64,000 bases of DNA from Brevundimonas mediterranea (GCF_011064825.1 NZ_CP048751.1:930001-994000), one strand, 5' to 3'; shown: positions 9,116 through 18,534, counted from the stretch's first letter. A program made the numbers and translations. Notes: generated by a model not told the origin, from the letters alone.

Positions 9116-9562
9116 TCAGCGAGCCCATTCGGGAGCGATCCGGTCGAACAGGGAGGGAACCACCATGCCTGCCGTCACGATCCCGATGGCGAGCAAGAGG
9201 GCGACGGCGGCCCCCGCCACGATGACCGCCAGTCGTGCGCCGACGCCGCGAGGCGGAACCGGCAAGGACCAGGCGGACCGAACGAGCGGGCCGTCGTCGT
9301 CCGATTGTCCGGCCGACGCCGCATCACCAAGCCCGTCTTCCGCCGGTTCGGGAATGAGTATCGGCTCCCCTGAGTAGCCGTTACTCAGCCGCCGGGCCGC
9401 CAGTCTGCGGTCAGAGACCTTCAGTTTGACGTAGGCGCGATGCAGGTGATTGCCGACCGTGCGGGGGGAAATGCCCAATCGCGCAGCGATCTCCTTGTCC
9501 TCGAGGCCCAGGCCGGCCAGGCGAACGCACTCGATCTCTCTTGCCGACAGGCTTTCAGGCAT
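9116..9562 (-). CDS. LuxR-type HTH domain fused to C-terminal membrane segment
   Basis: The 148-residue protein starts with a complete GerE/LuxR-type DNA-binding domain at residues 1-60 (SLSAREIECVRLAGLGLEDK, then ISPRTVGNHLHRAYVKLKV). An acidic Gly/Ser linker follows, then one transmembrane helix near 110-135 (LAVIVAGAAVALLLAIGIV) and a short tail. There is no receiver or ligand-binding domain. This predicts a tail-anchored membrane transcription factor. A GGGGAG precedes the start. It heads the four-gene minus-strand operon and is divergent from metK. Confidence 0.85.
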   Translation of the reverse strand: MPESLSAREIECVRLAGLGLEDKEIAARLGISPRTVGNHLHRAYVKLKVSDRRLAARRLSNGYSGEPILIPEPAEDGLGDAASAGQSDDDGPLVRSAWSLPVPPRGVGARLAVIVAGAAVALLLAIGIVTAGMVVPSLFDRIAPEWAR

Positions 9563-9652
9563 TCACGCGCTCCCCGCCTCGTCATAGCGGATTTCACCGG
9601 CACGACCAGACACGGCGTGGTTCCTGCGAACCAAAGACGGGAAGATCACTTG

Positions 9653-9678
9653 AACATATAAGCATGTCTTTATATGTT
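9653..9678. promoter_or_regulatory. AT-rich palindrome upstream of metK (putative methionine/SAM operator)
   Basis: Two perfect nine-base arms, AACATATAA (9653-9661) and TTATATGTT (9670-9678), are separated by eight bases. The site lies 30 bases before the metK start, in an otherwise GC-rich region. From memory it resembles operators proposed for ArsR-family methionine regulators (SahR/SamR) in Proteobacteria; that assignment is inference. It could alternatively control the divergent LuxR-TM gene. Confidence 0.7.
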
Positions 9679-9707
9679 TGCCGGGCTGACATTGACAGGA
9701 GCCTCTT

Positions 9708-10913
9708 TTGGCCGCTCGTTCTTCCTTCCTCTTCACCTCGGAAAGCGTCTCCGAGGGCCACCCCGACAAGGTCGCCGACCGTATCTCGGATACTGTCGTC
9801 GACGCCTTCCTGTCGAAGGATCCCGAGGCCCGCGTGGCGTGCGAGACCCTGGTCACGACCCAGCGGATCGTCCTGGCCGGCGAGGTCCGCGCGACCCAGC
9901 CGGGCAACACCAAGGAACAGAACGAGGCCTTCACCCAGTCCATCATCGACAGCCTGGAGCCTCTGGTCCGCGCCGCGGTCAAGGACATCGGCTACGAGCA
10001 GGACGGCTTCCACTGGGAAACCGCGGAATACGCCTGCCACCTGCACGCCCAGTCGGCCGACATCGCCGTCGGCGTCGACTCGACCAATGAAAAGGACGAG
10101 GGCGCCGGCGACCAGGGCATCATGTTCGGCTATGCGTCGAACGAGACGCCGGAGCTGATGCCGGCGACCCTGCAGTACAGCCACAACATCCTGAAACGCC
10201 TGGCCGACGTCCGCCGCGCGGGCGGCTCGCAACTGGAGCCCGACGCCAAGAGCCAGGTGACGATCGAATACGAGGATGGCAAACCCAAGCGCGCCGCCTC
10301 CATCGTCCTGTCGACCCAGCACGCCAAGGGGCTGAGTTCGGAACAGGTCGCCGAGATCGTCAAACCCTATATCCTGGAAGTCCTGCCCGAGGGCTTCACC
10401 GACGAGAACACCGTCTGGCACATCAACCCGACCGGCATCTTCGAGATCGGCGGGCCGGACGGCGACGCCGGCGTGACCGGCCGCAAGATCATCGTCGACA
10501 CCTACGGCGGCGCGGCGCCCCACGGCGGCGGCGCCTTCTCGGGCAAGGATCCGACCAAGGTGGACCGTTCGGCCGCCTACGCCTGCCGCTACCTTGCCAA
10601 GAATGTGGTCGCCGCCGGTCTGGCCGACCGCTGCACCATCCAGATCTCCTACGCCATCGGCGTGGCCAAGCCCCAGTCGATCCACGTCGATCTGCACGGC
10701 ACCGGCAAGATTTCCGAGACCCTGCTTGAAGAGAAGCTGCTGGGCCTGATCGGCGGGGCGACCCCGCGCGCCATCCGTAGCCATCTGGGGCTGAACAAGC
10801 CCATCTACGCCCGCACCACCGCCTACGGCCATTTCGGCCGCGAGCCGGACGCCGACGGCGGTTTCAGCTGGGAAAAGACCGATCTGGTCGAGCAGTTGAA
10901 GGCGCTGGCCTGA
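9708..10913 (+). CDS. metK: S-adenosylmethionine synthetase
   Basis: MetK makes S-adenosylmethionine from ATP and methionine in the cytoplasm. The 401-residue protein contains [19 protein letters not shown], the signature [12 protein letters not shown], and the phosphate loop [16 protein letters not shown]. Translation starts at a TTG (9708): AGGAG lies six bases upstream and the sequence immediately after is conserved, so no ATG start is available. Length and motifs are normal. Control by the palindrome at 9653 is likely. Confidence 0.97.
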   Translation: MAARSSFLFTSESVSEGHPDKVADRISDTVVDAFLSKDPEARVACETLVTTQRIVLAGEVRATQPGNTKEQNEAFTQSIIDSLEPLVRAAVKDIGYEQDGFHWETAEYACHLHAQSADIAVGVDSTNEKDEGAGDQGIMFGYASNETPELMPATLQYSHNILKRLADVRRAGGSQLEPDAKSQVTIEYEDGKPKRAASIVLSTQHAKGLSSEQVAEIVKPYILEVLPEGFTDENTVWHINPTGIFEIGGPDGDAGVTGRKIIVDTYGGAAPHGGGAFSGKDPTKVDRSAAYACRYLAKNVVAAGLADRCTIQISYAIGVAKPQSIHVDLHGTGKISETLLEEKLLGLIGGATPRAIRSHLGLNKPIYARTTAYGHFGREPDADGGFSWEKTDLVEQLKALA

Positions 10914-10917
10914 TCGC

Positions 10918-12189
10918 TCAGGCGGCCTGATCGTCCAGGGTCAGGCCGCGAACGCCCGTCAGATTGGCGCCCGTGAGGTCCAGCTGACGGGTCTGGGCGC
11001 CGTGCAGGATCGCCCGGCCGAGGTCCGCGCCGGTCATGACGGCCCGGCGCAGATCCGCGCCCGACAGGTCCGCTCCCCTCAGCACCGCCCCGGTCAGGTC
11101 CGCCGACAGCAACCGGTCGGCCGCGATCAGCAGGGGACCGAGTTGGGCGCCGCGCAGATCGGCGCCGTTCAGCTTGGCGTTCTTCAGGCGCGCGCCGCGC
11201 AGGTCGGCGCGATGGAGGTTGGCCGAACGCAGGTCGGCGTTCTCCAGATGCGCGCCCTGCAACTGCACCCCCTCCATATCCAGCCCGTAGAAGATCGCGC
11301 CCTTGGCCGAGAGGGCGGTCAGGTTCAGGCCGGTGATCGACTTCAGCGGTCGCAGGTCCACGCCGTCGAACACCGAGGGCTGCCCCTCGCTTCCGCCCGT
11401 TTCGCACCAGCGGGCGTGTTCGCGCAGCATTTCGGCCGCCGGCATCCGGGCCACGGACTCGCCGACCGTGCTCTTGTCCGTCAGGGCGCCTTCCATATTG
11501 GCGCCGTCGGCGCACCACATGGTCATCTTGCAGCCCACCAGAATGGCGTCGCGCATGTCGGCGCCGGACAGATTGGCGCCCGAGAGGTCTGCGCCCGCCA
11601 GGTCGGCGCCGCGGAAATCGGCCTGTTTCAGGTTGGCGCGGACCATCTTGCAGTCCTTCATCACCGCGCCGGAGAAGTCGGCCTTGATGGCGATGACGCC
11701 CGACATCTTGGAGCGTTGCAGGTTGGCGCCGGCCAGACAGGCGCCCGTCGCCTCGGTCTCCTCGCGCTGGCGCGGCTCGATCACCTTGAAGCCCAGTTTG
11801 GCGTCGGCGGCGGCGATGGTGCCCTCGCGCAGGTCGGCCTCGAACAGGTCCGCGCCGGACAGGTCGGCCCCGCGCAGACAGGCGCCGCGCAGGTCGGCGC
11901 GACGCAGGCTGGCGTCGGCCAGGACGGCGTCCTGCATGTCCGCACCGAAGAAGATGGCGTTGTCCAGCTTAGCCCCGGTCAGGTCGCAACCCTCAAGACA
12001 GGCGGCGGCGAAGTCGGCGTCGGCCAGGTTGCGTCCCTTCAGGCTCAGACCGGAGATGTCGAGCCAGGCGAAGACCGCGCGGGCGCCACCGGGGCGGGCC
12101 TGGAACAGACGGTCGTGCCGGGCGCAGACGAGGTCCAGCTCCGCCTGGGTGAGGCGCTTGCGTACAAGGGGTTCAGCAGCCTGGACCAT
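10918..12189 (-). CDS. Pentapeptide-repeat protein
   Basis: This 423-residue protein is built almost wholly of A(D/N)LxG-type pentapeptides, in two blocks: about 45-225 (for example LRRADLRGACLRGADLSGADLF broken by GTIAAADAK) and about 280-420 (LENADLRSANLHRADLRGA). Between them is a non-repeat insert near 235-275. Such proteins fold as right-handed quadrilateral beta-helices; a few mimic DNA and bind gyrase (Qnr, MfpA) but most have no known role. No signal peptide, so it is cytoplasmic. It converges with metK, four bases apart. Confidence 0.9.
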   Translation of the reverse strand: MVQAAEPLVRKRLTQAELDLVCARHDRLFQARPGGARAVFAWLDISGLSLKGRNLADADFAAACLEGCDLTGAKLDNAIFFGADMQDAVLADASLRRADLRGACLRGADLSGADLFEADLREGTIAAADAKLGFKVIEPRQREETEATGACLAGANLQRSKMSGVIAIKADFSGAVMKDCKMVRANLKQADFRGADLAGADLSGANLSGADMRDAILVGCKMTMWCADGANMEGALTDKSTVGESVARMPAAEMLREHARWCETGGSEGQPSVFDGVDLRPLKSITGLNLTALSAKGAIFYGLDMEGVQLQGAHLENADLRSANLHRADLRGARLKNAKLNGADLRGAQLGPLLIAADRLLSADLTGAVLRGADLSGADLRRAVMTGADLGRAILHGAQTRQLDLTGANLTGVRGLTLDDQAA

Positions 12190-12242
12190 TCAGCCAGATT
12201 AACCGCAACCGGCTTAAGAAAGCCTTGCGCAACAGGCGGTTG

Positions 12243-12872
12243 TCACTCGGTCAGCAGACCCTGTTCGCGAAGGGCGTCGGCCAGATCCCCCGCAGATGTC
12301 CAAAGGCGGGTGTAGCCCGCCTCGCCCAGCCGCTTCAGTTCGGTCACCAGATCGGCCTTGGCCGCAGCGACGAACCGACCGTCAAAGCCCACGCCGTCCG
12401 TGCTGATCCGCACCATGGGCCGCCCCGTCTCCAACCGGTGCAGGAAGCCCTCGCACAGGGCCGCCCCCTCGTCGCACATCAGGCCGGTCTCGACCGTCAG
12501 ACCCTTCGCGCGCAGACGTTCGGTGCCGCGCCCGGCGGCGAAGGGCGAGGGGTCCAGACAGGCGATGACGACCCGCTCCACCCCCGCCTCGGTCAGGAAA
12601 TGGGCGCAGGATTGGCGGCCCGACGACCGGGCGCCGCAGGGCTCCAGCGTGACATAGACGGTCGCGCCTTCGATCTCGGCCCCGGCGGCCGGCACGGCCT
12701 GTTCCTCGGCATGGGGACGCCCGCCCGGGGCCGTGGCGGCCTGGGCGATGATCCGACCGTCCTTGACGATGACGCAGCCCACGGCCGGATTCGGCCAGGT
12801 CTCGCCCATGCGGGCGGTGGCCAGATCGATGGCCTGGGCCATGAAGGCGCGGTCGGCGTCGGTCCAGCTCAT
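12243..12872 (-). CDS. ribD: RibD-type deaminase with shortened reductase part
   Basis: The N-terminal part is a riboflavin-pathway deaminase: MAQAIDLATARMGETWPNP, zinc ligands in GGRPHAEEQA and LEPCGARSSGRQSC. Bifunctional RibD is about 360 residues, but this protein is 209, so the C-terminal reductase domain is mostly missing; only a short region (MVRISTDGVGFDGRF, then LWTSAGDLADALREQG) recalls it. It may act only as the deaminase, with the reductase encoded elsewhere. The start overlaps the gpmA stop (ATGA), so the two are co-transcribed. Confidence 0.82.
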   Translation of the reverse strand: MSWTDADRAFMAQAIDLATARMGETWPNPAVGCVIVKDGRIIAQAATAPGGRPHAEEQAVPAAGAEIEGATVYVTLEPCGARSSGRQSCAHFLTEAGVERVVIACLDPSPFAAGRGTERLRAKGLTVETGLMCDEGAALCEGFLHRLETGRPMVRISTDGVGFDGRFVAAAKADLVTELKRLGEAGYTRLWTSAGDLADALREQGLLTE

Positions 12873-13582
12873 GCGACGGTCGGCAGCTCTTCGGCGCGGG
12901 CGGCGTCGAGATAGCGGGCGGCGGTCGGCTTCAGATCGGCGTCCAGATCGATCTCCAGCGGATTGCCCGTCGGGATCTCCACGCCCACGATCTTGTCGTC
13001 CGGCACGGCGAACAGGAGTTTGACGATGGCCCGCAGGGAGTTGCCGTGGGCGGCGATCAGCACGTCCTCGCCCGCCTTCAGGCGCGGGGCGATCTCGGCG
13101 TTCCAATAGGGTTCGACCCGCTCCAGCGTGGTCTTCAGGCTTTCGGTGTCCGGGATGGGCTTGTCGGCGTAGCGGGGGTCGGCGTTGAAATCGAATTCGC
13201 CGCCCGGCGCCAGCGGGGGCGGCGGCACGTCATAGCTGCGGCGCCAGATCTTGACCTGATCCTCGCCGTGCTTCTCGGCCGTCTCGGCCTTGTTCAGCCC
13301 GGTCAGACCGCCGTAGTGGCGCTCGTTCAGGCGCCAGTCCTCGATCACCGGGATATCGGTCAGACCCGCCGACTGCAGGGCCAGGGCGCCGGTGCGCTTG
13401 GCGCGCGTCAGGACCGAGGTGAACATGACCGCAGGGGTGAACCCGGCCTCGGCGATCAGTTCGCCGCCGCGACGCGCCTGGGCCTCGCCTTCCGCCGTCA
13501 GATCGACATCGACCCAGCCGGTGAAACGGTTTTCAAGGTTCCACTGGCTCTGGCCATGGCGGAGCAGGATCAGGCGCGGCAT
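12869..13582 (-). CDS. gpmA: 2,3-bisphosphoglycerate-dependent phosphoglycerate mutase
   Basis: GpmA interconverts 3- and 2-phosphoglycerate in glycolysis. The phosphohistidine motif LLRHGQSQWN is at the N-terminus, followed by NRFTGWVDVDLT, LNERHYGGLTGLNKAETA and the second catalytic histidine in LIAAHGNSLRAIVK. With the ATG at 13582 the protein has 237 residues, the family length in Caulobacterales; an open frame reaches six codons further upstream. It is the first gene of a two-gene unit with ribD. Confidence 0.96.
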   Translation of the reverse strand: MPRLILLRHGQSQWNLENRFTGWVDVDLTAEGEAQARRGGELIAEAGFTPAVMFTSVLTRAKRTGALALQSAGLTDIPVIEDWRLNERHYGGLTGLNKAETAEKHGEDQVKIWRRSYDVPPPPLAPGGEFDFNADPRYADKPIPDTESLKTTLERVEPYWNAEIAPRLKAGEDVLIAAHGNSLRAIVKLLFAVPDDKIVGVEIPTGNPLEIDLDADLKPTAARYLDAARAEELPTVA

Positions 13583-13729
13583 TCGATCAGTCCTCGACAA
13601 AACAGTCTGTCCGGGTAAGCCGCAGTCATGAGCCGGTCAAGGCTTGCGCGCCTCGCCGTGTTGCAACGCACAGCCCAGCCGACGCGCGCTCGGCTTGTGG
13701 CGGCCTGGGGCGGCCGCTAGGCTGTCGCC

Positions 13730-13807
13730 ATGTCCGACCGTCTGTTCTTTCCCCTGGCCTTCGTCGCCATCGCCGTCCTGATCGCCCTGGCGGTGGTCTG
13801 GCCCTGA
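13730..13807 (+). CDS. Possible 25-residue single-helix membrane protein
   Basis: A short frame codes MSDRLFFPLAFVAIAVLIAL followed by AVVWP and stop. It is one charged N-terminal turn plus a complete transmembrane helix, in a gap between gpmA and a TonB receptor gene. No strong ribosome binding site is seen. The perfect membrane-helix pattern is what makes it credible; it could also be chance in GC-rich sequence. Confidence 0.4.
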   Translation: MSDRLFFPLAFVAIAVLIALAVVWP

Positions 13808-13861
13808 CAGGTCGGAGGGCCGACAGGGCGGAACGGCGCGAGCCCCGCCCTGCCCCTCGGA

Positions 13862-16447
13862 TCAGTACAGGATCTTGCGCAGGTTGATCCGGAACACCCG
13901 CCCCTGCGGGTCCAGGTAGTCGCGCTGATAATTGACCGGCGTCGCCCCGTCGCTGCTGGTGACGGACGTTCGGTCGTCGAAGATATTCTGCACCCCAAGA
14001 CCGACACGTGATCCCTTCAGGAAGGGAAAACGTTCGACCCAGGCGGTGCGCTGGGTCAGATCGGCGAAGGCGAACAGGTTGACCGTCGTGCGGTCCGAGA
14101 AGTCCAGATCGGCCGAACCCGCGGTGTCGCCCTCGACCGTCGTGCCCGACCGCCAGTTGGCGTTGACGAAGGCGCCGAAGCCGTTCTTGAACAGGCCGGT
14201 CTGCACCTGGACCTCGTGACGCGACTGGCCGCCCGAGCCGGAGATGGAATCCCCGTCCAGCAGGTTCAGGGGCGCCAGGCCGTCGCGGATCACCACCTCG
14301 TCCTGGACGCGCCAGGTGTGCGTCAGGGAGAAGTTGAACATGCCCTGGCCGGGTTGCATGCCGGGGGCGGCGGAGCCGCGCAGCCGCCCGCCGCCAGGAC
14401 CGCCCGGCCCGCCCGGCCCGCCGCCCATACGCATCGCCCCCCCGGGGGGCCGGCCGCCAGGGCCGCCCGGCCTCTGCCCCATCATGGCCGGATTGGGCTT
14501 GCCGAAGGGCTTGGAGAAGTTGAAGCCCCACTGGACGTCCTGCTGCTCGCGGCTGGCGAAGTTCAGCGGACGGGCGTCGATGGACTGAAGCGTGCCGTCG
14601 TCGGCGCGGGTGAACCGCTCCGGCAGGGCGGCTTCGAGGTCGGGGGTGATGGCCGGGAAGCCGGAAATCTCATCCTCGACCTCGGTGCGGGTATAGGCGA
14701 GATTCAGGCGCAGGTCGGTGGCCGAAAGCGGTTGCCAGTTGACGCCCAGTTTCAGGATTCGACGGTTCTCCGCCTTCAGGTTCGGATCGCCGCCGGTGAT
14801 CTGGACGACCTGGACGGTCTGGCCGGTCGAATAGTCGAAGACGGCGGTGTTCGGCGTCGAGATGGTGGGATCGTTCAGTTGCTGGATCGTCGGCGCCTTG
14901 TCCTCGTCCGAATAGTTGGCCGACAGGGACAGTCGGGCGACCGGCGACCAGTTCAGACCACCGCCCAGCGTCGAGACGCCGCCGAAGTCCGACAGTTCCT
15001 GATAGGCCAGGTTCATATTGGCCGACAGATCGCCGATCTTGGGCAGGACGCCGCGATCGACGCTGGAGATCGGAAGATCGAAATTGGCCTGCAGGCTGCC
15101 CAGGTCGCGCGACTGGGACCGGTCGGTCGTCACGCCCGAACGGACGCTTTCGGAATCCAGGGACTGATGTTCGCCTCCGACTTTGAAGGTCGTGGTGACG
15201 CCGCCGGCCGGCAGTTCCCAGGCCGTGCCGTTCAGCACCAGTTCGGCTTCCGCCGACTGGGAGATCGAATTGGCGGTGTCGCGGGCGGACGTCGTCACCG
15301 CGCCGGTCAGGTCGCCGAACGGGTTCACGGTCGTGTCGCCCGCCGTGATCGCGGCCTGCAGGGCGGCGGCGCTGACGCCGCGTCCGGTGGTGGTGTCCGT
15401 CTCGGTGCGGCTGTATTCGCCCGTGGCGGTCCAGCGCCAGTCCCCGAGGTAGCCGTCGAACACCGTGCCCAGTTCCGCAGCGCGCGTATTGGTCTGGCGC
15501 TGCAGGGCGTCCGGCAGGCCGACGTAGCGATATAGATCGGCCGCCGCCCCGCCGGGCGACCAGGGATTGCCGGCCGGCAGGCTCAGACTGAAGCCGGGCA
15601 GACCCGAGTAGCTGCGGCTGCTGCTGTCCTCCAGGCTGCCGCTCAGGGTCATGCCGACCTTGTCGTTCAGGTCGTGCTTGTAGGTCCCCGCGACCGACGC
15701 CTCGGCCGCGCGCGGCAGCAGGGTGCGATAGGCGTTCCGCTCGCCGTTGTCGCCCGCCGAGTCGACCCTGTTCGAGTCGGTGCGGTCGATATTGCGTTCG
15801 GTCTCGTACAGGGCGTTGCTGCTCTCGCCGTTGATGTCCAGCGACCAGCGGTCGGCCCCGGCGATCTTGAGAAGGTTGTTCTCGCTTGCCGTCGTCGTCC
15901 GGCCGCCCTGGTCCGACCGGCTGACGTTGACCGAGGCGGTCAGCGAGCGGAAGTCGGCCTTCAGCACGATGTTCACGACGCGCTGGTTGGCGCTGTAGCC
16001 GTAGGACAGGGCCGTCTCTTCCGGCAGGACGTCGAACCGCTCGATGGCCTCGGGCGGAATGCCGCGGATTTCACGGAAGCCGGAAATGCGACGGCCGTTG
16101 ACCAGGAAGACCGGGGACCCGCCGCGCGCGCTGCGGGTCTGGGCCTCCAGCAGGGTCACCAGTTCGCCGATATTGGTGGCGCCGAAGGCCTGGATCTGGG
16201 CGGCGTCATACGAGACGATCGGTTCCTGCCCGCCCAGGGCCACGCCGCGCTTGGCGGCCGTCACCTCGATGTCGGGCAGGACCGTCGTCACCTCTTCCTG
16301 CTGCAAAGGCTGGATATCGGCGGCGCTGGCGGTCGGAGCGAGTGCGAGCAGCATGAGCGCGGTCGGAGTCATGAAAACCGTGGTCCAGAATGTAGATTTC
16401 AGGCCCTTTGGGCGTGAAAAACATGGCTGGAAAGCGGCGGAATTCAT
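13862..16447 (-). CDS. TonB-dependent outer-membrane receptor with Gly/Pro-rich insert
   Basis: This receptor is predicted to import a substrate across the outer membrane using TonB energy. After a signal peptide ending LALAPTASA, the plug domain carries VFLVNGRRISGFREIRGIPP and AIERFDVLPEETALSYGY; the C-terminal half is a beta-barrel ending in aromatic Tyr (NLRKILY). Barrel region near residues 660-720 contains a low-complexity Gly/Pro/Arg stretch. The start is uncertain: ATG 16447 gives a signal peptide with a charged n-region, ATG 16372 and GTG 16480 are alternatives. About 861 residues. Confidence 0.88.
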   Translation of the reverse strand: MNSAAFQPCFSRPKGLKSTFWTTVFMTPTALMLLALAPTASAADIQPLQQEEVTTVLPDIEVTAAKRGVALGGQEPIVSYDAAQIQAFGATNIGELVTLLEAQTRSARGGSPVFLVNGRRISGFREIRGIPPEAIERFDVLPEETALSYGYSANQRVVNIVLKADFRSLTASVNVSRSDQGGRTTTASENNLLKIAGADRWSLDINGESSNALYETERNIDRTDSNRVDSAGDNGERNAYRTLLPRAAEASVAGTYKHDLNDKVGMTLSGSLEDSSSRSYSGLPGFSLSLPAGNPWSPGGAAADLYRYVGLPDALQRQTNTRAAELGTVFDGYLGDWRWTATGEYSRTETDTTTGRGVSAAALQAAITAGDTTVNPFGDLTGAVTTSARDTANSISQSAEAELVLNGTAWELPAGGVTTTFKVGGEHQSLDSESVRSGVTTDRSQSRDLGSLQANFDLPISSVDRGVLPKIGDLSANMNLAYQELSDFGGVSTLGGGLNWSPVARLSLSANYSDEDKAPTIQQLNDPTISTPNTAVFDYSTGQTVQVVQITGGDPNLKAENRRILKLGVNWQPLSATDLRLNLAYTRTEVEDEISGFPAITPDLEAALPERFTRADDGTLQSIDARPLNFASREQQDVQWGFNFSKPFGKPNPAMMGQRPGGPGGRPPGGAMRMGGGPGGPGGPGGGRLRGSAAPGMQPGQGMFNFSLTHTWRVQDEVVIRDGLAPLNLLDGDSISGSGGQSRHEVQVQTGLFKNGFGAFVNANWRSGTTVEGDTAGSADLDFSDRTTVNLFAFADLTQRTAWVERFPFLKGSRVGLGVQNIFDDRTSVTSSDGATPVNYQRDYLDPQGRVFRINLRKILY

Positions 16448-16562
16448 GACGTTTTGGAAAGCGTTGCATGCACCCCACACAGCCTGAACTTGTGCGACGG
16501 AAACGGATCGACGGCGCGTTCAACAGGGTTGGACTCGGGTCTTGCACGTCCGATGACAGGGC

Positions 16563-16586
16563 GGGGCGGAACCTTGGTCCCGCCCC
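16563..16586 (-). terminator. GC-rich hairpin after chemoreceptor gene
   Basis: Arms GGGGCGG and CCGCCCC with a ten-base loop lie eight bases beyond the stop of the chemoreceptor gene. There is no T-run, so termination is only suggested. Confidence 0.4.
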
Positions 16587-16593
16587 CTTCTGA

Positions 16594-18534
16594 TCAGAAT
16601 TCTTCCCAGCCGTCGTCGTTCGAACCGACCGTCATGTCGCGGCCGTTGGCGACCTTGACCACGCGCTGTTCCGCACGCGGGGCCGGGCGAGGGGACGGGC
16701 GGGGCGCGGCGCGCGCGGATGGGGCTGCGGGCGCGGCTGAGACCGGCTTTCCGCCCGAGACCTGGAAGAAGGACACCTGGGCCGACAGCTCGGCGGTCTC
16801 CTGGCGCAGGGCGTTGCTGGCCGCCGTCGCCTGTTCGACCATCGCAGCATTCTGCTGAGTGACCTGGTCCATCTGGTTGACGGCGACATTGATCTCGTGA
16901 AGGCCGGTAGCCTGCTCCTTGGCGGAGGCGGCGATCTCGACCACCAGATTGCTGATGTCGTTGACCTGGGACGCGATGGCCTGCAGGGCCGAACCGGCCT
17001 CGCTGACCAGGCGCACGCCGTTCTCGACCTCGGCGCCCGAACTGTTGATCAGGGTCTTGATCTCCTTGGCGGCCTCGGCCGAGCGCTGGGCCAGGGCCCG
17101 CACTTCAGAGGCGACCACCGCGAAGCCGCGTCCGCTCTCGCCGGCCCGCGCCGCCTCGACCCCGGCGTTCAGGGCCAGGAGGTTGGTCTGGAAGGCGATC
17201 TCATCGATCACGCCGACGATCTGGCTGATCTGGCGTGAGCCGTCCTCGATCTTCTGCATGGCCTGGACGGCGTTCATCACGACCGCGCCCGAGGCCTCGG
17301 CGCTCTGGCGGGCGCCGCTGGTGACCGTGGCGGCCTGGGTGGCGCCCTCGGCGGTCTTGCGGACCGTGACCGTGATCTCGTCCAGGGCCGCGGCGGTTTC
17401 TTCCAGGCTGGCGGCCTGTTGTTCGGTGCGGCGCGACAGGTCGTCGGAGGCCTGACTGATCTCGCCGGCGCCGGAGTCGATGCCGCGGACCGAGCCGAGC
17501 ACGCCGGTGACCGTCTCTTCCAAACGGGAGATCGAACGGTTGAAATCGGTTTTCAGGACCTCGCTGCGCGCCGGGAAGGGCGCGTCGATGCGGTAGAGCA
17601 GATCGCCGTCCGCCAGGGCGGACAGCCCCTTGCCCAGGCTTTCGATCACGACCGCATTCTCGGCCGCTTCCTGCGCGGCGGCGGCTTCGCGGCGCCGACG
17701 CTCGACTTCCGATTCGTCGCGCATGGTTTCCGTTTCGAGCTCCAGCGCCTTGGCGCGCAGGCTGTTGTCGCGGAAGATCTGCATGGCCTGGGCCATGGCG
17801 CCGACCTCGTCCTTGCGGTCGGTGTCGGGGATGGCGACGTCCAGCTTGCCGTTGGCCATGACCGACATGGCGCCGGTCATGCGGCGGACGGGCGCGACCA
17901 TCAGGATGGACAGTTGCACGCCCAGGAAGACGGCGGCGGCGACCAGGATCAGCCCTCCGACCGCCAGGGCGATGAAGGAGGCGGTGATCGCCGACGCCTG
18001 TTCGGCGTCGCGCACGTTCATCCGCTCGATCTCCATATCGCGGATTTCGGTGACGGCCTTGGTGATGTGGGTGACGCGCACCCGATCGCCGGAATCGATC
18101 ACCACGCGGCGCGCGGCCTCGATACGCGAAGGATCCAGCGCCGCTTCGGTCAGCGGCGTGCCGAACTCGGTGCGCCAGGCGGCCGCGTCGGTCTTGGCCT
18201 TCTCAACCAGCGCCTGCTCTTCCGGCGTCAGGTTGGCGGCGCCCAGAGCGGCGACCGAGGCTTCGAACTGTTCCCAGCCCTTGCGGTAGACTTCGAGATA
18301 GTCGGCGTTTCCGGTCAACAGCACGCCCCGCATCTGTGAGTTCAGGCGGATGAAGCCCTTCTCGGCCACATGGGTGTGGTCGATGATCGACTTGCTCTCG
18401 GCGTTCAGTTCGGCGGCTGTCTTCATCTCCGACAGCTGGAAAAAGACCGCCCCGATCATGGCGGCCGCTACGGTCAGCAGAAGGGCGAAGGCGATCGCCA
18501 GTTTCCGCTGCATCGGGATGTTCTTCGGGTTCAT
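16594..18534 (-). CDS. Methyl-accepting chemotaxis protein
   Basis: A 646-residue chemoreceptor. It has a transmembrane helix near 11-33, a roughly 155-residue periplasmic four-helix sensor, a second helix near 188-212, a HAMP region ([20 protein letters not shown]), a further helical segment, and the signalling domain with the conserved hairpin tip [20 protein letters not shown] and [18 protein letters not shown]. The C-terminus ends in GWEEF, resembling the NWETF-type tether that binds CheR/CheB. Not near other che genes. Ligand unknown. Confidence 0.95.
   Translation of the reverse strand: MNPKNIPMQRKLAIAFALLLTVAAAMIGAVFFQLSEMKTAAELNAESKSIIDHTHVAEKGFIRLNSQMRGVLLTGNADYLEVYRKGWEQFEASVAALGAANLTPEEQALVEKAKTDAAAWRTEFGTPLTEAALDPSRIEAARRVVIDSGDRVRVTHITKAVTEIRDMEIERMNVRDAEQASAITASFIALAVGGLILVAAAVFLGVQLSILMVAPVRRMTGAMSVMANGKLDVAIPDTDRKDEVGAMAQAMQIFRDNSLRAKALELETETMRDESEVERRRREAAAAQEAAENAVVIESLGKGLSALADGDLLYRIDAPFPARSEVLKTDFNRSISRLEETVTGVLGSVRGIDSGAGEISQASDDLSRRTEQQAASLEETAAALDEITVTVRKTAEGATQAATVTSGARQSAEASGAVVMNAVQAMQKIEDGSRQISQIVGVIDEIAFQTNLLALNAGVEAARAGESGRGFAVVASEVRALAQRSAEAAKEIKTLINSSGAEVENGVRLVSEAGSALQAIASQVNDISNLVVEIAASAKEQATGLHEINVAVNQMDQVTQQNAAMVEQATAASNALRQETAELSAQVSFFQVSGGKPVSAAPAAPSARAAPRPSPRPAPRAEQRVVKVANGRDMTVGSNDDGWEEF

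Noticed and set aside
9563..9707. A SAM riboswitch upstream of metK
   Set aside because: I could not trace a SAM-I, SAM-II or SAM/SAH fold; the only structure is the AT-rich palindrome, better explained as a protein site.
10918..12189. A Qnr-like gyrase-protecting protein
   Set aside because: Pentapeptide repeats alone do not show this; it is twice the Qnr length, has a non-repeat insert and is far from gyrase genes.
16434..16480. GTG start at 16480 for the first TonB receptor
   Set aside because: It lacks a ribosome binding site and adds 11 residues before a start (16447) that already gives a full signal peptide.
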